The position numbers and the translations under genes are program-made. Below, one piece after another: positions 21,929 through 34,798 of a stretch of 64,000 nucleotides of DNA (its first letter is position 1; the number at the start of each line of letters is the position of its first letter). The notes beneath the pieces are model-generated. The model was given only the letters and a program-made list of their open reading frames with translations, searched no databases and was not told the origin of the DNA. Source of the stretch: Entophlyctis helioformis (lineage: Eukaryota > Chytridiomycota > Chytridiomycetes > Chytridiales > Chytriomycetaceae); assembly GCA_025526915.1 (NCBI GenBank), contig JAHLKH010000092.1, positions 1 through 64,000 on the forward strand, written 5' to 3'.

Positions 21929-24127
21929 ATGCAGCTCACATTCAAGAACTTGCAGCAAGAGAAGTTTACGCTCGAGGCGGACCCGTCGCAGAAGGTGCGG
22001 TGCCTGCGGTGCCTGCCATGCCTTGCGCGCTGTGCCAGGGACAGCCTGCCCGCCCGCCTGTGTCCGTGTGCCAGTCCGTTTGCCAGTCCGTCGGCCGGTT
22101 TGTCGGTCTGGCCAGGGTTGAACGGGGCCGTCCGACTTTGGCCCACGCCCTGGCCGACGGGCATTGCCTGCAAAGCCGGGGCCGTGCGGCTGCGGGCATG
22201 CACGGGCGGCTGCGACACACATGTGCGCTGACAGGCAGCCAGCCAGCCAGCCAGCCAGCACTTGCACTTGCACGCACATGGACGGCCGCCTGGTCGCGGT
22301 GAATCTGGGCCGGCCCGTCTGACCCGCCCGCCCGGCTGGCTCCCTCGGCTGCGGCCGCCCTGGTGGCCGCCAACACCCGCCCACACCTATGCGCTTGCCC
22401 GCACATGCACTGACACTTGCACCTGCTGCGTGTTGCCAGGTTGCCGACGTCAAGCTGGCCATTGAGGCCGCCAAGGGCTACCCGGTCGCCCAGCAGAAGC
22501 TGATCCACTCTGGTACGCTGCACGCTCATGGCTTTTGCGTCGAGCGCGACGGGAACGGCTGCCTGCCTGCCTGCTCGCTCGCTCGCTCGTTCCTTTGACG
22601 CCTCTTCGAGCCTCATCCAACCGTTATGGCATACGGACTGACGCATGTGCACCTGCGATGCTTGCGATCGCCATGGCATTGCAGGAAAGATCCTTGCGGA
22701 CGAGGCGACCATCGCCGAGCTCAAGATCACCGAGAAGGACTTTGTCGTTGTCATGGTTGCGAAGGTTTGTCGCCCGCGAGCCTTCTTGCCAGCCTGTCGA
22801 TCTGGCTGACACTATAAAACAATCACCAGCCCAAGGCCGCACCTGCCCCAGCTCCCCCGGCTGCTTCCGCGCCGGCTCCTGTGGCTGCTCCCGCGCCGGC
22901 TCCCGTTGCAGCGCCTGCTCCGGCCGCTGCTCCAGCTGTTGCTGCGGCACCTGCACCTGCCGCACCTGCCGCTGCTGCCACTCCCAGCGCACCGGACTCT
23001 GCTCTTGGTGAGTGTCGGCTGCATCATCGCCGTCGCGTCTTATCTCGCTAACCGAGCTTCTCTTCGACTCCAAATGCAGCCACTGGATCTGTCTATGAGA
23101 GCGCAGTCAGCAACCTTGTCGAGATGGGCTTCCCCCGCGAGCAGGTCGTCGTTGCCATGCGTGCCGCCTTTAACAACCCCGACCGTGCTGCCGAGTACCT
23201 CATGACTGTTCGTCGCACATGCCTTGTCGTTTTATGCGTGAATCGTATGGCTGACACACGCTGCATGTCGCGCTGTCTCCAGGGTATTCCCGACAACATC
23301 GCCCGTGAATTCGCTGCTCCCCCCGCCGCTTCTTCAACGGCTGCCACTCCCGCTGCCGCTGCCCCCGCGTCTGCCCCTGCGTCTGCCACGAGCGCCACGG
23401 TCCCTGCTGCTGGCCAGCCCATCAACCTGTTTGAGGCTGCTGCCCAGGCTGCTGCTCAAAACCGCGCCGCGTCGGCCGGCGGTGCACGCACCGGTGCCGG
23501 TGCTGCTGCCGCCAGCGCCGAGTTTGCTGCCCTCCAGAACTCGCCGCAGTTCCAGGAGCTCCGCCAGCTTGTCCAGACCCAGCCGCAGCTCCTCCAACCG
23601 CTTCTCCAGGAGCTTGGCCGCACCAACCCCGCTCTCCTCCAGGTGCGCCTCTCATCTCTCGCTTGCGATGTTCAATGTGCACAGACATCCATGATTGTCT
23701 ATCTGTACCACTGACACTGACTGCTGCATTGTAGTTGATAAGTCAGAACCAGGACCAGTTCCTCCAGATGCTCAACCTGGAGGGTGCTGGCGGCGATGAC
23801 GCCGACATGATTGGCGACGACGGTGCTTCTCCCGATGCCCACTACGTGACGGTCACCCCAGAGGAAGAGTCTGCCATCAACAGAGTACGTTTGTTGGAAT
23901 ATTGCGCTGGTGCATTGCATTGTTTTGTGGGGCGACGACATGCAGGATGGATGGATGGACTGATCTGGCATGACGCGTGGCTCCGATCGTGGGGATGGCT
24001 GCAACAGCTCGCTGCGCTTGGATTCGACCGCAACCTGGCACTCGAGGCGTTCCTTGCCTGCGACAAGAACGAGGAGCTGGCGGCAAACTACCTCTTTGAC
24101 ATGGGCCAGGGCGATGACTGGCAGTAA
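21929..24127 (+). CDS. RAD23: RAD23, UBL-UBA proteasome shuttle and repair factor
   Basis: Eight exons (21929-21994, 22440-22512, 22685-22764, 22830-23007, 23080-23207, 23283-23642, 23735-23884, 24008-24127) give 384 residues, typical of the family. RAD23 carries ubiquitinated proteins to the proteasome and stabilises the XPC/Rad4 damage sensor. The ubiquitin-like domain begins [15 protein letters not shown] and ends DFVVVMVAK. Then come a Pro/Ala linker, UBA1 ([13 protein letters not shown]), the XPC-binding STI1 segment ([14 protein letters not shown]), and UBA2 ([21 protein letters not shown]). It lies 74 bases after MON1 on the same strand. Intron 1 is 446 bp, the longest in the gene, with CAGC and CAGT repeats. 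Confidence 0.95.
22231..22260. repeat. CAGC tetranucleotide repeat in RAD23 intron 1
   Basis: Six CAGC units within the 446-bp intron. Simple-sequence repeat with no other feature. Confidence 0.7.
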
Positions 24128-24438
24128 ATTCTCTTTGCGTATCCTCCCAACCCCCTGACGCTATCGCCTTCCGGCCAACGGCCTACTCGCTTTCTGCACT
24201 CTTGCCCCCATCTCTCCCTCACACTTTCTCTCATACTGCTCTCTGCCCTCTCCGCCCGTGTCTTTCATCAATAACAAGTCCCCTTGCTTGCTAAACGTAT
24301 CAACACGCGTGCACGAGTCGCTTAGCGAGCGGTTCATTTTGCGGTTCATGGTCTCCAAAGGAAAGGGGTTGCCGATCCCCCAGGGAAAGCGAGACGAGAA
24401 ACGAGATCGAGACGGTGTGCCGGCCGGGGGGAGGACGA
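24128..24438. other. Convergent intergenic region RAD23/STT3
   Basis: 311 bases between two converging stop codons, presumably both 3' UTRs. I see pyrimidine-rich stretches but no gene and no clear AATAAA on either strand. Confidence 0.5.
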
Positions 24439-27050
24439 TCAGCGGGCGGTGCCCGAGACGGCGCGGCGGCCACGCTTGGGACGCGGGCGCTTCTTGCCAA
24501 AGCGGGAGGCAACGGCCAGCGGGCGGCCGAGGTTGTCCGGCTTCTTGACCTGGTAAATACGCACAATCATGTTCTCGGTCGAGTACACTGATCGTCTGCA
24601 CGTCAGCACAAACCAGCGATGCAGACAAGCGATGCAGACAAGCAAAGACGTCAGATCTGGCCAGTCTACCTTCATCAACCGTCGTCAGCTTGATGGGCGT
24701 CTTGGGGATATCCGCTCCACGCACATGGTCGCGCGCAGGTGCACCGCCGTACAAGTCAGCAAAACGGTAGTACGACAACTTGTACATGAGCGAGTTCTTC
24801 ATGGTCTTGGAGGCACGCGCATCGACCGCGTACTCGCCCGACGACGTGAAAAAGTCACGCTCCGAGATGTCCTTGGGGTACACGCCCTGGCCGATACGGA
24901 TCATCCACAGGAACTTGTTGATGTCGTCGCCCGAGTAGCCAATCAGCCCGCCGAAAATGACGAGCACATAGTCCACGTCCAGCTTGCGCATGACCTTGTA
25001 CGAGACGTCTTCCGAGCACGACATGGCCTTGCCGACCGTCGCAATGTGCGTGTTGTTCCACGTGTTGTTGTCCACGAGCACCGTGCGGTTCGACATGCCC
25101 GTGATCTGGTAGCCGTAGTCCCACCACGACATGACCTTGGCCTTTTCGTCCGTGTTCTGGCGCAGCCAGTAGTACGCCTCACGGAAGTCGTCAATGATGT
25201 GCATCGAGCCGTCCGGGGCGGCCGACGCGAGCACCACGGATGGCGACGAGTACGCCGACGACGTCACGTATGTGCAGTGGAGCACAAAGAGGAACAGCAC
25301 AACGGCCATCGATCCAATCGTGACCGAGCGCGTATCAAAGTTCCAGATGCCTTTGGCGGCGGGCACGCTGGTCTCGTCGTCCTTGGCGCTCGCCTTGGAC
25401 CCCTTGGCCTTGTCGGCAGAGTCTGCCTTGGCAGCGACAGGAACGGGCGGCGGGTTCTTGAGGTACGTGTCGAGGAGGTTGGACACGGCAATGGCGCCGG
25501 CAACACAGACGATGGGCGTGAGCGTGAGCATGAGACGGACCATGACACCGGCAAAGTACGACGCAGTGACGGCGTAGAGGATCACAAAGACATGCTCGTC
25601 GCGCAGCTCGCGGAAGCAGAAGAAGATGCCGGCCGGGAAGATGACCACGAGGAACTGGAGGTCAAAGAAGAAGGACGGCCAGGCGGTCGGCTGGTGCTCC
25701 GACACGGACGCGATGATGGGAATGTACTTTTTGGCGTAGCCCGTGTCCCAGAGAGAATAGAAGCGGCCAGTCCATGGCGCAACGTAGCCGCCGACCGTGA
25801 GTGCGACCAAGCCGCCAAAGCCAACCACAAAGAATCCAGCAATGATGCCGTAGAAGAGCGTCTTGAACTGCTTCTCGGACAGCAGGCTGCGAAGGAGCTC
25901 GCAAAAGGCGTAGATCTGCACGAGACCAAAGATGCCCAGAGCGGCCATGTGCTCGCTCGTGAACGTGGGCTGGAATCCAACAAAGGGAATCTGCATGGAG
26001 CTGAGCGTGCCAATGACGTAAAAGGTCGAGTAGGCGACGTAGATGCGGCTCGAGAAGCGGCCCATGAGAATGAGCGCAAACGCATGCAGGGGGATCAGGT
26101 TGGTGATGAACACGTAGCCGCCCCAGGCCGAGACCATGTAAAAGTAAAAGAGGGCCGTCATCGCGCCGTAAAAGGCAGAGCCGTTCTTGAGCGCCTTGAT
26201 CCACAGATAAAAGGTGAAGACGAGGAGGAAGATGGCAATGCCCTCGTTGTCGTAGGATCCGGCAACCGAGCGCGAGATGTAGCCGGGAGCGATGCCCATG
26301 AAGATGGCAGCCAGCAGGCCGGCCGACGAGTCCTTGAACTCGCTCGTGAGCAGGTAGGTTGCGACTGCGGTAAAGGCCGAGAAGAGCGGCGCCAGGAACA
26401 CACAGACTTCGCGGATGTGGATGGGGAAGTTGAGCAGGTTGACAATGTAGTGGATGAATCCGGCCGTGACCATGATGCCCGGGTAGACTGTGCCGCCCAC
26501 CACACGGCCAAGCGGATACCACGACAGCTCGTCAAACCTGGCGAGGGCAGCAGGGTCAGCACCAGCGTGCACCAGCGCTTGGCTGGCAGGCAAGCAGACA
26601 GGCAGACAGGCAGCGACGAGCACTCACCAGTTGACAAACTCGTAGAAGCCGTTCTCGACAAGCTGGATGGTTGTGCGGTAGTTGAACCTGGACACGAGCA
26701 AGTGTTAGCCCGAGCAGGCAGATCTATGGGCATGTGCTGCTGGAAGAGCGGCGAGGACTTGCCATGGGTCGAACTCGTGGATGACACTCTCTGGCAGGAC
26801 AGACATGCGCATGCCGGGCAGCGTGGGTGAGTCGGCAGGTTCCAGACAGGCTCACGCAAGCACGAGGGCCAGATGCAGCCAGATACAGCCAGCCAGCCAG
26901 ACACAGCCAGCCAGATGCAGCCAGCGGCACAGGCGAGAGAGCGACGCTGCTCACCAAAGCGAAGGACCAGAACGCGGTGGAGAAGGCGAGCACGCCGACG
27001 AGAATCAGAATCGTGACTCGGAGCCATGCAGACTCTGCGAGCGTCGTCAT
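24439..27050 (-). CDS. STT3: Oligosaccharyltransferase catalytic subunit STT3
   Basis: Five exons on the minus strand (27050-26955, 26788-26763, 26687-26628, 26537-24670, 24587-24439) give about 732 residues. STT3 transfers the Glc3Man9GlcNAc2 glycan from dolichol pyrophosphate to Asn-X-Ser/Thr sites in the ER lumen. Landmarks are the HEFDPWFNYR motif with the metal-binding Asp, many membrane helices, the loop SVSEHQPTAWP, the sequon-binding WWDYG (coded at 25112-25126) and the DNNTWNNTH segment. The boundary of the 26-base exon 2 is uncertain: 26790 also has an AG acceptor but breaks phase. The intron after it uses a GC donor. The C-terminus is basic (KKRPRPKRGRR). The cis-prenyltransferase in this window would supply its dolichol. 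Confidence 0.93.
26688..26762 (-). other. GC-AG intron in STT3
   Basis: The donor is TG|GCAAGT and the acceptor TCCAG on the minus strand. Only this junction gives the invariant DPW|FNYR join; the nearby GTCCTC is out of phase. Confidence 0.85.
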
Positions 27051-27613
27051 GGGGGCGGCAGCGCATCTGCAGTCAGTACACGCCAAGCACAGGCGGCTGG
27101 TGGTTGCAGCGGTTGCTGTTGTGGTTGTTGTGGTTGTGGTTGTTGTGGTTGCAGCCAGCCTGCCTGCCAGCCTGCCTGCCTGCCTGCTTGGCACCGTTCG
27201 CTCATCTCAGGCGGCGCAGCGCCAGCCGCTGTTCAAGTGCGAGCGGCGGCCGTGCACTTGCTGGCCCGAGCCACGGCCACTACAGACAGGCACGCCTACG
27301 CAGCCAGCCAGCCAGCCACGCCTACGCAGGCAGACAGACAGCCGCGCACGCAGCCACGCACACAGGCACGCACCTGCAGACTTGGAGATGTTGAGCACGG
27401 CCATGGCTGTTGCTCAAGTGTCGCGAGAGATCGCCGCTCGCTCCGCCAGCCTTTGGCAGCCACCATCGACCGTCTGGAAGCCCCGCGCGATCCCCGCCCA
27501 GCGACATGCCCGCCTGCACAGCGCAGCACATGCTCTGCACAAGCCAGCAAGCCAGTCAACGAGCCAGTCAATCCCAAAACTTCATTCCAAGATCGGTCCT
27601 GCCACGCCGCTGA
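27051..27613. other. Intergenic region between STT3 and the HMMR-like gene
   Basis: 563 bases, mostly simple sequence. A GTT/GTG tract runs at 27113-27157, followed by CTGC and CAGC tetranucleotide repeats up to 27360. It should contain the promoter of STT3 and the 3' UTR of the HMMR-like gene. No gene is supportable. Confidence 0.5.
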
Positions 27614-30600
27614 TCAAAAGCTCACAAAGAATCCCGTGCCGCCCGTGCCCCGGTTCCCATTCTCCTTGTCCCGCTCGTCATCCCCCTCGCCGCCTGCTTC
27701 CTTTGCCGTGTCCACAGCATCCGGCTGCGCCAAAAGCCCTCCCTCGCGCGGCCGTTGGTGCACTTTGAACAGGCCAGATCCGGCATCGCCTGGCCCGCTC
27801 GGCCCATGCGCGATCGGCCGGCCAAACCCGCTCACAAGCGGCGTCGCCCCTGCTCCAAGACCGCCCCTGCCCACCGTGCCCATCCGGCCCTTGTCGCCCA
27901 AAAACATGGCTGCGCCGCCGCCATGCGAAACAGCCGCAGGTGTCCCCATCTGACTACCGTGCGCGACGTTGCCGTGGGTCATGTTGGGTGCAAGCGACTG
28001 GCGCGCCGAGGTGCCAAAGCGACGCACCCGCTGCCCAATCGACATGCCGCGCTGCGCAGCCAGCTCGCGCTCCTTCTCCGCCAAGGTCTCGACCAGCTTC
28101 TTCTTCTGCCCTTCAAGCACCGCGTTCTCCTGGGCCCCGATGCCACGCGTCAGACCAATCAGAGCAAGGCAAGACAGTTATGAGCGACCAGTGGCAAGCA
28201 CACACCTGCTTGAGCTCAAGGTTCTCCTTCTTGACCTGCTGCAAGTGGCGGATCTTCTGCTTGCTGTTGGCGTGTCCAAACAGCTCGGCATTGACCTCGC
28301 TCAGCTTCTTGGCTTCGCTCTCCTGCAGCTGTCCGCGCAGCTTGAGGTTCTCCATCTGGTTGTCAAAGTGCGCCTGCATCTCCCGCATGCTCTTTTCCGC
28401 ATCCTCCGCAGAGACTTTCAGCCTGTCAGCCAGCCGTGTCAGTGTGCCAATGTCAGACACACTCATATCAACCAGACGGGCATCCGCCAACGCCAACGTA
28501 CTGGATGCATCGGTACTCAACAGCTTCCTTGTCAGCCACAGCACTCGCAAGCCGGTCAATAAAACTCTTGCGCTCATCTTCCCAGCTGTTCTGCATGTCC
28601 GCCATATGCTGCTCCTCGTCCAGCCGCGCCTTGGCCTGCTCCCTCAGCTGCTGAATCTCCGCACTCATCTTCTGCACCTCCTGCCTGGCGTCGCGAAGCT
28701 GAGACTCGAGATCGTACATGGCGCGCGTCTTGTCGTTGATCTCGCTCGTGGCCTCCTTGAGCGCAATCTTGACCTTGGCGGTGTCGTTGAGATGATCGCA
28801 CTCGATCACGTCCAGCTTGGCCTCGAGCTCCTTAACCCTCTGCTCGAGCTCCTTGGCATTCATACGCTTTTCAGCGAGCTGGCTCGACAGTGTCTCTACC
28901 ACCTCGTTGTGGTACATGGTGGCAACCGCCATGCGCTCTGAAAGTGACTGGTTCAAGGCCGTCTGCTTAGACAGCTCCTTTTGAATCGTCTCCTTGCAGC
29001 ATTCAAGCTCCTGCTCGAGTCGGGTGCGCTCGGCCGTGACAAACTCGATCATCTCTGTCTGCGACTTGTTCTTGCTCACGAGATCGGCATGCTCTGCGTC
29101 CGCCTTGGCTGCCGCCTCTTCGGCCGCCTTTTGGATCGTCCTGAGCTGGACAGACAGACCGTCGATGCGCTTCTCGGCGTCGTCAAGCTGCTCGGCGCGC
29201 ATCTCGACCTGCTGCTGTAAACGGTCCAGCTCGTCCTTGTGCTCATTGGCCATCTCGTCAACCTTCATGGACAGCATCTCCTTCTCGGCAAGGGCGTGGT
29301 TGATCGCAACCAGTCGAGACTCTGCGAGCTGCGTTGCTTCTGCAAGACTCTGCTCGAGCGACGCAATAGCATCACGACTACCGCGGACCTGCTCCTCCAA
29401 GTCGCGCACCTTGGCCTCAAGCGACGAGCGTGTCTGATCAAGATCCGCCGTCGTGTCGTTCAGCTTGCTTTGCACCACGTTAAGATCCTCGCACAGATCG
29501 GCGACTTTCTCGCGGTTGATGCTAAGGTCGCATTTAAGCTGCTCGCAGTTGTCGCGCGACTCCTTGAGCTTGTTCTCGAGAGCCGATTGAGCCTCAGAAA
29601 AGTCGCTCTGCAAACTGCTGATGGCGCGTTCGTGGTCGCGGGCCATATCGTCCATCTGAATCGACAGCGTCTCCTTCTCCGAAATGACGCGATTGAGCTG
29701 GACAGTGGACGACTTGACAGTCTCGGCCAGCTCGTGCTTGGCTTCCTGGAGGGCGGCTTTGGCATCAGCAAGCTCGTTGCTCAAGCGGTAAGTCTCGGCG
29801 ACCTCTTTGCCCAGACTATCTTCGAGCTCGTTGGCCTTGTCGCAAGCGTCTGCAAGCTGCTGCTCAAGGATCGACTTGGAAGTGGAGTGCTCTTGCAGCG
29901 CCTGGTCCATGGCAGCCTTGTGCTCGCCCGCCATCTTCTCGATCAAAGCCTTGGCCGTTTCACGCTCGCTCCGAAGCTCGAGGGCAGCAGCTTCGAGATC
30001 GCGCGTCTGTGCCTGGTTGATATCGCGCAACTTGCCAAGCTCACCTTGCAGCTGCTCCATCTTGGCGCGGAATTCGCGGGCCTCTTCCTGCATCCGAGTC
30101 GACAGCGCCTCCTTCTGACTCTTGGCGGTGGCGAGGTCCAAGGCCGTCGATTCGGCGCGCTGCGTGGCTTCTACGACTTGCTGGGCAAGCTCATCGATGC
30201 GTCGGAGACTGTCGGCAACCTTCGACTCGAGATCCGAGATGGTAGCACGCATGACAGTCTGCTCTTGCTGGGAGCTTGCAAGCTGGTCGCCCGACTCTGA
30301 AAGCTTGGTCTTGAGGTCCTCGATCTGGCCGGCGGCGTCTTCCTGCGCAGACTTGAGTTGGACAGCACGAGACTCGGCAGTCGCAAGAGCATTGGCGAGC
30401 TGATCTTCGAGCTGCTTCTTGTCTTTCTTGTGCGCATCACGAGACTCGTCCATAGCCCGCTTGGTTTGAGCAAGGCCAGAAATGGTTTCCTTGAGCCGGC
30501 TCTGGCAGTCTGCGAGCTCCTTGCCGAGCGACGCCTTGCTCGCCTGGAGTGCGGCTATGTCAGCCTCGAACTTCGACTTGGTCTGTGTGAAGCGAGTTGC

Positions 30601-33600
30601 CGCATCGTGCTGCTGCTTGGCAAGAATCTCGCGGTGCTTCGCGGTGTCAGCGGCCAGCCTCTTCTCGAGAACATCGATCTGATCCATGGCATTGTCGCGT
30701 TGCTGGATGGCTGCGTTCAGGTTGCGCGTCTTGTCCTCAAGCTGCTGCTTGGCATTCGCCATTTCGGTCGCGGTCTCAGCGATCTCGCCAAGGAGCGTTT
30801 CGATCTTTTCGTAAGCGGCGTCCAAGTCAGCCTGGAGACCGGCTGCCTGTGCGTGACTGCCGTTCAGCTCTTCGATCATCAAATCGATCCGCGATCGAGC
30901 CTCGTCGAGACTAGCACGATGCGCAGCAGACTTCTTGTCGAGATCATCAACTTGCGCATTCAGACCGCTGATCTGCGCGTCCTTGACACGCATGTGCTGA
31001 GCACTCGTCTGCATGAGCTCCTGAAGCCTGCGCTCGCGCTCAGCAATGGTCTCCTCGTCCTGCTTGGCTTGGATCTGCAGCTGCTGGACAAGACTCTCGC
31101 TTTGGTGAAGCTTGTCGCCGAGCTCAGCCGCTTGCGCTGACACCTGTCGACCCGACTGCTCGGCCATGGACAACTCGGCCTGGAGACGGTGAATGTCTGA
31201 TGACTTGCTGGTGACCTCGTCCTCGAGAGCATGGATACTGTCGATATGCTGCTGAAGAGCCTCGTCAAGATCGTCGCATGCCCCCGCGAGAACAGCCACA
31301 GTCGACTCGTTGATGCCATCGCTGGCAATGAGCATCTGGCGATGTGCGATAGAGCCGAGCAGACGCGACCGTGTGGCGAGGTCTTGGTCAAGAGCGGCTT
31401 GAGCAGAAGCATCCAGGTCATCCATGTGCATTTCCAGGCGGGCGGCCACAGAGCTGGACCGACTGATCGCTTGCTGCATGCGGTCGACGACTTGCTCGTG
31501 ACGACGCTCGGACATTTCCAGCGCGCGGTTGACGAGTTCGACCTCGACCTGGGCAGCGTGTGCGTAGACCCCAGCCAAGCGATGCTCGTGTGCCTCAAAA
31601 TCGGCAAGAGTGCCAAGGCACTCGGCCGTGATCTGGGCATCCGCGTATTGCTGGTGGAGAGCGGTGCGCATGCCATCCAGCTGGCCTTGCGCGATGCTGT
31701 AAAGGGTCGTCTGCATGTCAAGAGCGTGCTTGAGAGCGAGCTCGCGGGCATTCTGATCGGCCAACGCTTGGCCGCCCATGTCGCACTGCTCCTTCAGGTC
31801 GTCGATGTTGGCAGCCAGCTTGTCAATCTCGTCGTATGCACCGTCGCGCTCGTCAATAGCCTCATCGCGTTGGGCACGAGCCGCAGAGATGTCGGCAGCC
31901 AGCTGAGTGGTGCTGGACTCAAGAGTCGCCTGCATCTCCTGCACCCTCTTGGCAAGTCGCTCCTTCTCGTACTTGAGTGTTTCCAGATTTCCGCGCAGAT
32001 GCATGATGGACGTGTCCTTTTCGCGGATAACCTCCGTGTTGGCCTGCTCGCGCTCTTCGTACTCGGCCTTATCCCGCTCCTGCATCGTCTCGAGGCGCTT
32101 GATGGTCTGAATGAGCTCACGGTGCTTGGCATCAGCCTCGGCCAATTCGGTCTTGGCTTGGTGCAGGTCGGCACTCTGCTTATCGACTGTGTGCTGGTGC
32201 TCGCGAAGCGTGCGGTCAAGCTGCCGATTGCGGTCAGCCAGCTGTTTGTTGAGGTCGGCGCACATCGAATCGGCTCGCTGGGCCTCGGCATCACGCAGCG
32301 CACGCTCGTTGGACAGGTCGTCTTCGAGCTCAGCGACACGAGTGCGAAGGGAGGCGGCGTCTTGCTTGAGCTCGGCAATGGCGTTGGACGACTCGGTGCG
32401 AGCAGCGTCGGCGTGGTGGCGAGCAAGCGTGAGCTGCGAGTGCGTGTCGGAAAGACGCTGCTCAAGGAACTGGCGTTCGGATACCCACTGGCGCGCGTCG
32501 TCGGCCAGCTTCTGCTCGAGACGGCTGCTCAGTTGCTTAAAGTGCTCGGTCTTGGCGTGTGCGTCGGCAAGCGCCTCGTTGAACGTCTTTTCGTGCAATG
32601 CCGCGGCAGACACGAGGTTCTTGTTTTCTGCCCTGGACTGCTCAAGCTCCGACTCGAGCTGCGTGATGCGCGAGGACGCATGCTTGTCCCTCTTGGCAAT
32701 CTGCGCCTCGAGAGTGGCCGTCTTGGCTCGCTCGTCGGCAAGGTCGAACGAGATCTGCTCTCCCTGGGCTTTGGTCGCCTCGAGCAGCCTCAGAGCCTCT
32801 GTTATCTCGGCATCCTTGGCACGGATGCAGTTCTCCTGCGAGCGCATTTCAGCGTCGTGAAGGGCTTTGATCTCCCGGATCTTGGCATCGAGACTGGCGA
32901 TCTGGTTGTCCTTGTGCATGATGGCGTTCTTTCGCTCTTCGCGGTCCTCTTCGCGATTCGTCATGGCCTCGGCGAGCGCCTGCTCAAGCCGGTCGTTGGC
33001 GGTCTTGCAGAAAGCGCGGGCCTGGTCACGCTCTTCGCGCAGACGGTCCAGAAGCTTGGTCTGCTCCTTCTCGATTTCCTGGCGTCGGCTGGCCTCCGAG
33101 GCTCGTTCGTCGTCGTACTTGCGTTGCTGGACCTGGGCAGCCTTGAGCTCCTTGTCCTTTCGGAGCAGGTCGCTCTCAACAATCTCGAGATCCTGCTCAA
33201 GCTGGGTGATGCGCTGGACGTACGCAGACTGCTGGGTTTCGAGCGTGGCTTTGGCATCGTTGGCGGTTTGACGGGCGGATGACTCGGACGCCTTGAGAGT
33301 CTTGATGGTTTCGGTGAATGTGACCTTTTCGTGCGCCAGCTTCTCCGAAAGGTGCGTGTTGCGCTTCTCTAACTCGCTTCGCTCGTCATACCACAGGCGC
33401 TGCGACGTGTCGTGCTCCTCCTTGGCCTTCTTGAGAGCGGCAGTGTTGGCAGAAAGGCTGCTCTGGAGGTCGCGGATCTCGACCTTGAACGCTTGAATGG
33501 CCGTCTCGAGCTCTTCGTTGCGCGTGCAGGTGGTCTGGAACTCGCCCTCGAGCAGCTTGATTCTGTAAAGCAGCGCCTCTTGGTCCTGCGTGGCCTTGCG

Positions 33601-34798
33601 GTCTTTGGCCGACTTGAGCTTGCTGGTCATCCGCTCAATCTCTTCGAGCCTGCGCTTGTAGTGCTCAGACTGGTGGGCTCGGTCGATCAGGTTGTGCTCA
33701 CGCCTGTCCGACTTTTCGAGCTGGCAACACGCAGGCAAACAAAAACAAATCGCGACTGTAAGACGACACGCATGTCCACAGAAACGTTGCATGGGCTGAA
33801 GCACCGCACACACCTGGTACCGTGCAGCAGCCTCTCTTTGTAAAGAGTCCCTGAGCTCTCTCTCCTTGGCCGAAAGCTGAGACGAAATTGCATTCTTGTC
33901 CTTCTGGTACTGGACAATCAAGTTCTCGGCACGGCTGCACTTTTCCAGCGTCGCGTTCAGGTCCTTTAACAATTCCAGGTTCTTGCGCTCAAGCTGCCGC
34001 AGCTGGAGGACAAGCCGAGACCGTTGCGCACAGTGTGTCAGTCATGGAAAGTCATGGCTTGCACAATTACACGACAGGCGTTGCTGTACCTCGCGTTTGT
34101 GGCGCTCATCCTTGTCAAGTTTGGCAAACTTGGGCGGCGGGCTTGGCGTGCGGCTGCGTCCCTGTGCCTGTGTCCTGTGCCTGCGCGCGGGACAAGGCCG
34201 CAAGCCCATAACCCTGGCCATCTTGCGATGGATTGCGGCGCAGTTCAAGCGGATCTGCATGTTGGCCAGCACACGCTCCTTGTTAGAATAGCCGCGACCA
34301 AGGCAGTGTCCAACCGCAATAAAAGACACCGAGACGTGCTCACCCCTGACAAGCGGTCTTGTGCGCTTCTTGTCAGGGTTGCCGGCCATGACACCAGCTG
34401 CAAGGCCAGCTGAGGAGGATGCCATGTTGGCGTTGTTGTGACTCGGAGCGTCCAGGGGAGCTTGACCAGTCGGAAACTGACTTGGCATATCTTGGTCTTG
34501 GACGGCCAGGTCTTGCTCCGCTGCCGCTGTTGTGCAGAGCAAGTGGGCAGCCAAGTCCGACCAAGAGCAGCCGGTTTGTTGGACGTGAACGTGAACGTGA
34601 ACAGGGAGGCGGACGGGCAGGCGGACCAGGCGAGTGTCAGCCGCCGAATGGGCACATCCGTATCTGGCCAAGGACGGCAGAGGACGGCAGAACAGAGATA
34701 CAGGAGACAAGGGGCAACGTACGGGCAGCATAAGCGGCGCGGTCTTGGCCACCGCCACGACTGGCGCCAGCAGTGCCGGCCGGTATGCGGTTGCTCAT
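27614..34798 (-). CDS. Giant coiled-coil protein with HMMR/KIF15-like C-terminal motif
   Basis: Exons on the minus strand are 34798-34723, 34526-34344, about 34200-34090, 34002-33814, 33720-28502 (a single 5,219-base exon), 28422-28206 and 28129-27614. The join between 34344 and 34200 is unresolved. The product is about 2,170 residues. Apart from a short Gly/Ser/Arg-rich N-terminus and a Gly/Pro-rich basic tail, it is heptad coiled coil throughout. Near the C-terminus is ELFGHANSKQKIRHLQQVKKENLELK, broken here only for description: the pattern GHxNxKQKIxHxxxxKxEN is the signature of HMMR and of the tail of KIF15 kinesins, which act at spindle poles and centrosomes. No kinesin motor precedes it, so HMMR-like is the better match. 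A role at spindle poles or basal bodies is inference. Confidence 0.75.

Noticed and set aside
24569..26830. 753-residue open frame antisense to STT3
   Set aside because: It mirrors the STT3 exon, is extremely rich in Arg/Val/Asp/Glu, and matches no family. High GC at third positions keeps antisense frames open.
31231..33282. 683-residue open frame antisense to the HMMR-like gene
   Set aside because: Leu/Val/Gly-rich mirror of the coiled coil; the sense strand has clear heptads and continues far beyond it.
27614..34798. KIF15-type kinesin for the giant coiled coil
   Set aside because: No P-loop or switch motif anywhere upstream; the N-terminus is short and disordered.
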